Shown: positions 56,683 through 62,260 of the stretch, piece after piece
How the letters are laid out: each line of letters starts with the position of its first letter
Position numbering within the stretch: position 1 is the first letter of the stretch
Assembly (NCBI RefSeq): GCF_017873215.1
Contig: NZ_JAGGKA010000024.1
Location: 1 to 62,260 of the forward strand
Direction of reading: 5' to 3'
Length of the DNA stretch: 62,260 nucleotides
Origin: Clostridium tetanomorphum
Lineage (GTDB): Bacteria > Bacillota > Clostridia > Clostridiales > Clostridiaceae
The notes under the pieces: generated by a model
Seen by the model: the letters and a program-made list of their open reading frames with translations, nothing else
What the model was told of the DNA's origin: nothing
Database searches by the model: none
Program-made: the position numbers and the translations under genes

Positions 56683-56711
56683 GGGAAAACCAATATTGGT
56701 TTTCCCCTTTT
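56683..56711 (+). terminator. Terminator of the 35-aa gene
   Basis: GGGAAAACCAATATTGGTTTTCCC is a perfect self-complementary stem followed by CTTTT on the plus strand. Confidence 0.8.
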
Positions 56712-56789
56712 AAAGTAAAAAACAGGATCATTTTCTCCTATAATTTCCATATTATAAAAAAGTGTTAAAGAAAATATTGCCTCCTTATC

Positions 56790-56940
56790 TGGTACTCAAG
56801 TTACTTTATCCAATGACTACCCGCTCTAATACTGCCATCTTCTTTAAAGTGGGAGCAAAGAGCGGCCACGTCCCTGGATAACGATTTCCTCTAAATGATA
56901 ACGACTTCTAAGGAGTAAAAACTCCCTCTTAAGCTTAGAA
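56790..56940. ncRNA. Structured, GC-richer intergenic element of unknown class
   Basis: Nested pairings stand out from the AT-rich surroundings: TTATCCA (56806-56812) with TGGATAA (56875-56881), CCGCTCT (56821-56827) with AGAGCGG (56859-56865), an apical TGC/GCA with CTTTAAAG, and a GGAGT/ACTCC hairpin at 56922-56935. The strand cannot be fixed because all arms are symmetric. It does not match T-box, cobalamin or other riboswitch landmarks known to me. It may be a regulatory RNA or a repeated clostridial intergenic element. Confidence 0.45.
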
Positions 56941-57036
56941 CTCTGTTTATTTTTAAAAAGAAATTAAACTTCGAGAAAAAATTATCCATAAGTTTAATTA
57001 TAATTTGTCTTATTCTAATAAATTTAAATAAAAAAT

Positions 57037-57079
57037 AAAAAATCCTAGTTAAAATTAAATTTTAAAACTAGGATTTTTT
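57037..57079. terminator. Bidirectional terminator
   Basis: AAAAAATCCTAGTT and AACTAGGATTTTTT form a 14-bp stem with A and T runs on both sides. It separates the structured element from the 38-aa gene. Confidence 0.75.
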
Positions 57080-57121
57080 AAATATTAAATTTTATAGGCG
57101 AATTTGATACTATCATAAATT

Positions 57122-57146
57122 TAAACATTGGCTACACTCCAATGTT
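57122..57146 (-). terminator. Terminator-like hairpin after the 38-aa gene
   Basis: AAACATTGG pairs with CCAATGTTT around a 7-nt loop, followed by AAATTT on the minus strand, about 40 nt after the stop codon. Confidence 0.45.
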
Positions 57147-57187
57147 TTCTCATCATCTCCTATCTGCAACGTTATTGAAATCTAAAA

Positions 57188-57304
57188 TTAAGCAATTCTT
57201 TTACTGCTTGAATTTTTCTTTTCAACTTCTGGTTTTTCAATGCTTTCTTCTAGACATTCTTCTATAACATCTTGAGTCAATTTGAATATTCTTTCTTCCT
57301 TCAT
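57188..57304 (-). CDS. 38-aa acidic small protein
   Basis: The ORF begins MKEERIFKLTQDVIEECLEE and ends KKNSSSKRIA. It has a perfect AAGGAGG seven to eight bases before the ATG, a consensus promoter and a hairpin after the stop. The first part is a charged amphipathic helix with one Cys; the tail is Lys/Ser-rich. I recognise no family. It lies 163 nt after the sensor kinase in the same direction. A precursor peptide or a small regulator are both possible. Confidence 0.65.
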   Translation of the reverse strand: MKEERIFKLTQDVIEECLEESIEKPEVEKKNSSSKRIA

Positions 57305-57353
57305 ACACTACACCTCCTTGTAATTTATGTAAATTATTTTTTTCTACAGACAT

Positions 57354-57381
57354 AGTATACCACTTTTAAATAAAAATGCAA
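57354..57381 (-). promoter_or_regulatory. Promoter of the 38-aa gene
   Basis: TTGCAT (57376-57381) and TATACT (57354-57359) are 16 nt apart on the minus strand. The -35 box is the 3' arm of the terminator of the upstream kinase gene. Confidence 0.6.
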
Positions 57382-57402
57382 GCTTTTTTTAAAAACTTGC
57401 AT
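57376..57402 (-). terminator. Terminator of the membrane sensor kinase
   Basis: ATGCAAG pairs with CTTGCAT across an A/T loop, followed by TTTTTATTT on the minus strand, about 65 nt after the kinase stop. Confidence 0.65.
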
Positions 57403-57467
57403 AAAAGAAAACCTTTACTGATATTAAATATTATAAAATTTAATATTTAAATAAAAAATATGACATC

Positions 57468-59270
57468 TTAATTGATTGCTAGGTCTGAAAATTCAACCCT
57501 CATCATATCTTTACTTATTTCACTTATATCCTGTACACTTTTTTCTTCACTTATTTTTGTGACGGGAATAGAAATTATAAATTCACTTCCTTTACCGTAT
57601 TCACTTTTAACCTCTATGGTCCCCTTATGAATTTCTACCAGTGATTTAACTAAAGATAATCCAATTCCACTTCCTTCATAATTTTTAGCTAATTCTCTAT
57701 CAACTTGTCTAAATCTTTCAAATATAAGCTCCTGTTTATCCTTTGGTATTCCAATACCAGTATCTTTTACAGAAATAATTATATTCCTTTCTTTATTATA
57801 CAAATTCACCTCTATTAATCCTCCTTGTGGGGTAAACTTAGTAGCATTAGATAATAAATTAAACATAATTCTTTCTATTTTCTCAGGATCACATGCAATT
57901 ATCTTTTCTTCTACATCTGTATCAAATATCAATTTTATACCCTTACTTTCTATATACTCTGCTACAGATAAAGTTGTTTCTTCTATTAAATTAACAATAT
58001 TACAGTTTTGCAGATAAGCTTCATAAAATCCTGCATCTATTTTAGTTATATCTATTAAGTTATTTATAAGCTTTAAAACTCTTAGTGAGTTTTGCCTAAG
58101 AACTGCTATTTTTTTACCTAAATCTATGCCTTTATCTATTATAGAACCATTCTCAATATATAATTGAATCAATTGAAGACTACTTAACATAACATTCAAT
58201 GGTGTTCTTAACTCATGTGAAACATTAGCGAAAAATTCTGTTTTAGCTTTATCATATTCTTTAGCTTTTTCTAACAATCTATTATTCTCGTCAACTTTCA
58301 TTTTTAATTCTTCATTAATTTTTCTTTCTGTAATATCTCTTCCAATTACACCTAAACCTTTTTTTGTTCCCTCATTATCGATTATAGGTACCTTTATTAC
58401 ATCGAAAATCTTGCAGTATCCTTCTTTAGTAATAAATTTTTCTTCTCCTCTCCATACAGCTCTGCTTTCCCATGCCTTTTTATCTGATTCTATAAACTTC
58501 ATTATATATTCTTTGTACTTAGGAATAATTTTCATTAAATCTAAATCATGTTTTCCTTTATAATTTAAATTTTTAAGATTTAAAAATTTTTTATATGCTT
58601 CATTAATCTCTATATATCTTCCATTTCCATCTTTAATACATATAATATCTGGAGTAGCATTCATAATACTTCTTATATTTTCCTCATTTTCTTTTAAAGC
58701 TTTTTCTATTTCTTTCCTCTTTTCTATGCTATTCACCAACATCACTATTATAAGTACAAGTAAAACAATAGTAATCATTACAGAATTCCATATATATGCT
58801 TTAGGTATTAAATAAGAACTATCATTTTTGCTATATGAATTGCTTAACATATCATATATAAAATCACTATTAAACTTATTTAATAGTATGGTAGGAGTAT
58901 TACCAAATATTTTATCACCGTATTTTTCCATAAATTTAAAGCTATTATTGTCACATGCTATAATTAAATATAAATCCTTTTTATTATATTCATAATTCCC
59001 CTTTATTGCTTCTATATATTCTTTATTGTTAATTTTTTCGCTATCTACACTTTCAGTTAATAATAATAAATTGTGATTTTCTTTTAATTTATCTTTTATT
59101 TTTTCTAAATTATAATTATTCCATTTGTTGCCGTAAGGATAAGAATCTATCAGCAAAATAAATCTTTTGTAATTATCATTGGCAAAACACATATTAACAG
59201 AAAAAATTATAGCAAAAAACGACAAAGTAATCGCACATATTATTTTAATTACTTTCCTATTGCTATTCAT
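57468..59270 (-). CDS. Membrane-bound orphan sensor histidine kinase with PAS domain
   Basis: The start is ATG 59270 (MNSNRKVIK, 600 aa), eight bases after GGGGGG; the ATG at 59279 abuts that site. A signal/TM helix (~8-28) and a second helix (~163-182) enclose an extracellular sensor domain of ~130 aa (LLIDSYPYGNKWNNYN, then YLIIACDNNSF) resembling an alpha/beta ligand-binding fold. A PAS domain follows (~195-320, IMNATPDIICIKDGNG), then HisKA (FFANVSHELRTPLNVM near 352) and HATPase_c (NLLSNATKFTPQGG, DTGIGIPKDK, GSGIGLSLVKSLVEIHKG). It has no partner regulator and is paralogous to the kinase at 53123-54445. Confidence 0.9.
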   Translation of the reverse strand: MNSNRKVIKIICAITLSFFAIIFSVNMCFANDNYKRFILLIDSYPYGNKWNNYNLEKIKDKLKENHNLLLLTESVDSEKINNKEYIEAIKGNYEYNKKDLYLIIACDNNSFKFMEKYGDKIFGNTPTILLNKFNSDFIYDMLSNSYSKNDSSYLIPKAYIWNSVMITIVLLVLIIVMLVNSIEKRKEIEKALKENEENIRSIMNATPDIICIKDGNGRYIEINEAYKKFLNLKNLNYKGKHDLDLMKIIPKYKEYIMKFIESDKKAWESRAVWRGEEKFITKEGYCKIFDVIKVPIIDNEGTKKGLGVIGRDITERKINEELKMKVDENNRLLEKAKEYDKAKTEFFANVSHELRTPLNVMLSSLQLIQLYIENGSIIDKGIDLGKKIAVLRQNSLRVLKLINNLIDITKIDAGFYEAYLQNCNIVNLIEETTLSVAEYIESKGIKLIFDTDVEEKIIACDPEKIERIMFNLLSNATKFTPQGGLIEVNLYNKERNIIISVKDTGIGIPKDKQELIFERFRQVDRELAKNYEGSGIGLSLVKSLVEIHKGTIEVKSEYGKGSEFIISIPVTKISEEKSVQDISEISKDMMRVEFSDLAIN

Positions 59271-59355
59271 TTTTTGCATCCCCCCTATTTATTTTTGTTT
59301 ATAACTAATCCCTCTATACTCTTATATTACAAGTATTAGTTAAGTATCTTTAACT

Positions 59356-59371
59356 GTTGAATATATTCAAC
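59356..59371. promoter_or_regulatory. Perfect 16-bp palindrome upstream of the sensor kinase
   Basis: GTTGAATATATTCAAC reads the same on both strands and lies about 85 nt before the kinase ATG. A TTGACA box (59420-59425, minus strand) with TGTTAT 17 nt on lies just upstream, so the palindrome would sit downstream of the start of transcription, as an operator would. The remaining gap (59280-59516) is AT-rich without other features. Confidence 0.4.
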
Positions 59372-59516
59372 TAAATTTTACTTTATATTATAATTTATAA
59401 CATAGATTATAATAATATTTGTCAAATATTATCGTATAAATACTGTTATAGTATAATTTTAACATCATAAATTTTATATTTCAACAAAATATAACAAGAA
59501 TACCCTGCGCAAAAAA

Positions 59517-59555
59517 TAAAGATTGCATATACGTTAATAATTCTATGCAATCTTT
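59517..59555 (-). terminator. Terminator of pepT
   Basis: AAAGATTGCATA pairs with TATGCAATCTTT, and the minus strand continues with ATTTTTTG. It lies 54 nt after the pepT stop. Confidence 0.8.
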
Positions 59556-59608
59556 ATCAAATATATAACTATTTTATTGATTTTTTTACATTTTTTCATT
59601 CATTAATG

Positions 59609-60835
59609 CTATAACTCTGTGCTTAATTCAACTATTTTTAATATAACCTCAACGGCTTTTTCCATAGCATATATAGGTATATATTCATATCTACCGTGAA
59701 AATTATGTCCTCCTGTGAATATATTTGGAGTTGGCAGTCCCATAAATGAAAGTCTTGCTCCATCTGTCCCTCCTCTTATTGGGCTTATATTTGGAGTAAC
59801 TCCAACTTGTTTTATAGCTTTATATGCAAGATCTACTATATATTTTACTGGCTCTACTTTTTCTTTCATATTATAATATTGATCATTTAAATTTAAAATA
59901 ACTGTATCTTCCCCATATTTTTTGTTTAGCTTTTTCACTATTTCTTTTAAAAATTCTTTTCTCTTGTTAAAACTATCTTTATCAAAATCTCTTATTATAT
60001 ATTCTAGCTTTGTTTCTTCTACTTCTCCATTTAAAGATGTCAAATGAAAAAACCCTTCATATCCTTCTGTTCTTTCTGGCACTTCATTTTCAGGTAAACT
60101 CATTATAAGTTCACCTGCTATAGTCATAGAGTTTATCATTTTTCCTTTAGCTGAGCCTGGATGAACATTTCTTCCTTTAATACAAACTTTTGCTCCTGCT
60201 GCATTAAAGTTTTCAAATTCTAATTCTCCAATAGTTCCTCCATCTATAGTATAAGCGAAATCTGCTCCAAACTTTTCTATATTAAAATGATCTGCTCCAG
60301 CCCCTACTTCTTCATCTGGTGTAAACGCTACACATATTTTACCATGTTTAATATGAGGATTATCTACCAAATACTTCATTGCCGCTATTATTTCTGCTAC
60401 TCCCGCTTTATCATCTGCTCCTAAAAGAGTATCTCCATCTGTAGTTATCAATGTTTTCCCAATATAATTTTTAAGTTCTGGAAAATCTTTAGGTGAAAGT
60501 ATTATATTTTCTTTCTCATTAAGTAAAATATCCTCTCCATTATAATTCTCCACAAATTTTGGATTTACATTTTCTCCACTCATATCTGGACTAGTATCCA
60601 TATGTGCAATAAAACCTATTTTAGGTACTTTTTTATCTATATTTGAAGAAAGTTCTCCCATAACATATCCATTTTCATCTACTGATACATTTTCTAATCC
60701 AATTTCTCTTAATTCTTTCCCTAACTCTTCTGCTAAAATCATTTGCCCTATTGTAGTAGGTGTTGTCTTTGAATCTTCATCAGATTTAGTATTAAAGCTT
60801 ACATATTTTAAAAATCTTTCCACAACTTCTGACAT
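59609..60835 (-). CDS. pepT: Peptidase T (tripeptide aminopeptidase)
   Basis: A 408-aa M20B metallopeptidase that removes N-terminal residues from tripeptides in the cytosol. Metal and catalytic motifs are [13 protein letters not shown] near residue 76, [13 protein letters not shown] near 138, [15 protein letters not shown] near 170 and [14 protein letters not shown] near 376; [13 protein letters not shown] is also typical. Length is normal. The gene stands alone. Confidence 0.95.
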   Translation of the reverse strand: MSEVVERFLKYVSFNTKSDEDSKTTPTTIGQMILAEELGKELREIGLENVSVDENGYVMGELSSNIDKKVPKIGFIAHMDTSPDMSGENVNPKFVENYNGEDILLNEKENIILSPKDFPELKNYIGKTLITTDGDTLLGADDKAGVAEIIAAMKYLVDNPHIKHGKICVAFTPDEEVGAGADHFNIEKFGADFAYTIDGGTIGELEFENFNAAGAKVCIKGRNVHPGSAKGKMINSMTIAGELIMSLPENEVPERTEGYEGFFHLTSLNGEVEETKLEYIIRDFDKDSFNKRKEFLKEIVKKLNKKYGEDTVILNLNDQYYNMKEKVEPVKYIVDLAYKAIKQVGVTPNISPIRGGTDGARLSFMGLPTPNIFTGGHNFHGRYEYIPIYAMEKAVEVILKIVELSTEL

Positions 60836-61065
60836 AAAATCACTCCTTAATGGTAAATTTAAAGTTCATATTTGACCATATAAACTAAATAAACTAAGTT
60901 TTACTTTATTATACTCTTTTTAACTTTTTTAATCCATAATTTTGTTTTCCACCTATCTATATTAAAAAACATCTATATCAAATGAAAATTTATATGTTCC
61001 ATAACATACCAAAATTATAACTAGAATAACATATATTATAATCAATAATAAAGGAGATATAGATT

Positions 61066-61983
61066 TTGTATGCAAACGGAATTTTTGAAGGTGGTGGAAT
61101 GAGGGCTATAGGTATAGTAGGAGCTTTATCCTACTTTGAGAAAGAACGATACACTTGGCAAAATGTAGCTGGCACTTCTGCAGGTGCTTTGATAGCTACT
61201 CTTATTGCTGCTGGATATTCTGCTAAAGATCTAAAAAATATGTTAGTAAATTTAAATTTTCTTAAATTTCTTGATACAGACAAATTACAAAGATTTCCAT
61301 TAGTAGGAAAAGCCTTAGGCTTTTTTAAAGAAAAAGGAATTTATTCAGGAGATTATTTAGAAGAATGGATAAATAAATTATTAATTAATAAAAAAATATA
61401 TAACTTTGGGGACTTAAAGAATAACGGAAACTATAGATTAAAAATAATAGCTTCTGATATAACCAAAAAGAAAATATTAATACTACCTGATGATTTATAT
61501 TCATATGGGATAAATCCAGATTCTTTTTCTATAGCTAAAGCTGTTAGGATGAGCATTAGCATTCCTTTTTATTTTAAACCTGTTGAATTACAATATAAAA
61601 ATAATATCTCTTATATTGTAGATGGTGGAGTTTGTTGTAACTTTCCTATAGAAATATTTGATAATGACCCTATACCTAAACTTCCTACTTTTGGTTTTAA
61701 ATTTGAAAATTCTAATATAAGTTATACCTCTATGGGTAAAACAGATCCTCTTTCTTTCTTATTCGATATAGCTGATACAATGAAATGTACTCAAAATAAT
61801 CCTTGGAAAAAATCTAAAAACATTGATAGAACTATATTTATTCCAACTATGGAAGTAGATCCTATTGAGTTTAATATCTCTAAAGAAAAAAGTATATCTC
61901 TTTTCAAATCAGGTTACAGAGCCGCTAGAGACTTCTTACAGACTTGGCATTTTGAACAATATATCAATAAATATTATAGTTAA
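61066..61983 (+). CDS. Patatin-like phospholipase family protein
   Basis: A 305-aa protein with the patatin fold landmarks: oxyanion-hole FEGGGMRAIGIVGAL at the start, nucleophile Ser in VAGTSAGALIATL near residue 37 and catalytic Asp in IVDGGVCCNFPIE near 184. No signal peptide is seen, so it is probably cytosolic and acts on acyl esters. The start is TTG at 61066 with AAGGAG nine bases upstream; the nearby ATG at 61070 is out of frame. Confidence 0.9.
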   Translation: MYANGIFEGGGMRAIGIVGALSYFEKERYTWQNVAGTSAGALIATLIAAGYSAKDLKNMLVNLNFLKFLDTDKLQRFPLVGKALGFFKEKGIYSGDYLEEWINKLLINKKIYNFGDLKNNGNYRLKIIASDITKKKILILPDDLYSYGINPDSFSIAKAVRMSISIPFYFKPVELQYKNNISYIVDGGVCCNFPIEIFDNDPIPKLPTFGFKFENSNISYTSMGKTDPLSFLFDIADTMKCTQNNPWKKSKNIDRTIFIPTMEVDPIEFNISKEKSISLFKSGYRAARDFLQTWHFEQYINKYYS

Positions 61984-61984
61984 T

Positions 61985-62146
61985 TTATACTATGATGATG
62001 ATTGCATTGTAAATGTAATAAGAAGTGTTTTAGAAGTAGCTTTAATAGGAGAAAATATTAAAGTAATGTTATAAGGAAAATTATTTGCTGTATCTAATAA
62101 AAATAATATTAGTGAAAAAGCTAAAAATATACTTTCTCCAAATTAA
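61985..62146 (+). pseudogene. Possible remnant of a coding sequence
   Basis: Protein-like stretches (CIVNVIRSVLEVALIGENI, then GKLFAVSNKNNISEKAKNI) read in one frame but are split by a stop at 62072-62074, with no start codon or ribosome binding site. It may be the tail of a gene broken near the adjacent intron. The source gene is not recognised. Confidence 0.25.
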
Positions 62147-62170
62147 GAATATCATATATTTTTTATAATA

Positions 62171-62260
62171 ATCGAGTAGGAGGGAAAATTAATTAAATTT
62201 TCCCGACCTCTCACACCACCGTGCGTACCGGTCTGGTACACGGCGGTTCTTTAAGAATTA
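62171..62260 (-). mobile_element. 3' end of a group II intron (domains V and VI)
   Basis: On the minus strand GAACCGCCGTGTACC-AGAC-CGGTACGCACGGTGGT forms the hairpin of domain V, followed by GTGAGAGG and a domain VI hairpin (GGGAAAATT/AATTTTCCC) with the branch-region ending CCTCCTACTCGAT. The intron would end near 62171 and its body, including any reverse transcriptase, lies beyond the right edge. Whether it is complete cannot be seen. Confidence 0.8.

Noticed and set aside
56790-56940. A T-box leader or a further cobalamin riboswitch.
   Set aside because: The T-box consensus AGGGTGGNACCGCG and the GCCAGG/B12-box landmarks are absent, and no downstream gene fits.
61865-62074. A 69-aa plus-strand ORF overlapping the patatin gene's end.
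   Set aside because: Its first half is an out-of-frame reading of the lipase gene. Only the part after 61985 looks protein-like, and that is listed as a possible remnant.
1-62260. tRNA or rRNA genes.
   Set aside because: No cloverleaf with the GGTTCGAATCC-type arm or conserved rRNA segment was seen on either strand while reading.

Overview
The window is low-GC, densely coded DNA with strong AGGAGG-type ribosome binding sites, frequent TTG/GTG starts, cobalamin riboswitches, orphan histidine kinases and CWB2 surface repeats. This points to an anaerobic, spore-forming Clostridium (sensu stricto). The species cannot be fixed from the sequence alone. Almost everything from 142 to 52883 lies on the minus strand and concerns vitamin B12; the rest (53017-62260) is unrelated signalling, peptidase and lipase genes plus the end of a group II intron.

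Region 1 (minus strand, 25158 down to 100) is the most striking part. A TTGAAT-17-TATAAT promoter and a cobalamin riboswitch head a run of genes: a lipoprotein, a giant CWB2-anchored wall protein, an ECF transporter (T component, fused A-A ATPase, S component), a 1815-aa secreted protein and a 411-aa secreted protein. A second cobalamin riboswitch begins only 20 nt after that last gene and controls two more giant secreted proteins (1609 and 1445 aa). Five of the six extracellular proteins carry DUF4430 (transcobalamin-like C-terminal, beta) domains; four of the six carry prenyltransferase/terpene-cyclase-like alpha/alpha-barrel units. Animal intrinsic factor and transcobalamin are built from the same two folds. 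I infer a Gram-positive corrinoid-capture system: secreted and wall-bound transcobalamin-like proteins pass B12 to a lipoprotein and then to a CbrT-like ECF importer, all repressed by B12.

Region 2 (25257-52883, minus strand) is a nearly complete anaerobic cobalamin pathway. It has two CobO adenosyltransferases around a 2[4Fe-4S] ferredoxin; CbiK with its own riboswitch; an AIR-synthase-like protein that may be the alpha-ribazole kinase CblS; then CbiJ, CbiH, CbiG, CbiF, CbiL, CbiET, CbiD, CbiC and CbiA. The tetrapyrrole supply genes HemL, HemB, CobA-HemD fusion, HemC, SirC and HemA follow, then cobalt uptake CbiQ, CbiN, CbiM, then CobD, CbiB and CbiP behind a fourth riboswitch, and finally CobS, CobU and CobC. 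CobT and CbiO are absent from the window. A 32-aa and a 16-aa micro-ORF are coupled to downstream genes. Small inverted-repeat elements sit at gene borders of the operon, and one appears to have supplied the C-terminus of CbiG.

Region 3 (53017-62260) holds two paralogous orphan sensor kinases, a chemotaxis receptor, two unannotated small proteins (35 aa and 38 aa) around a strongly structured GC-richer island, peptidase T, a patatin-like phospholipase, and domains V-VI of a group II intron running off the right edge.
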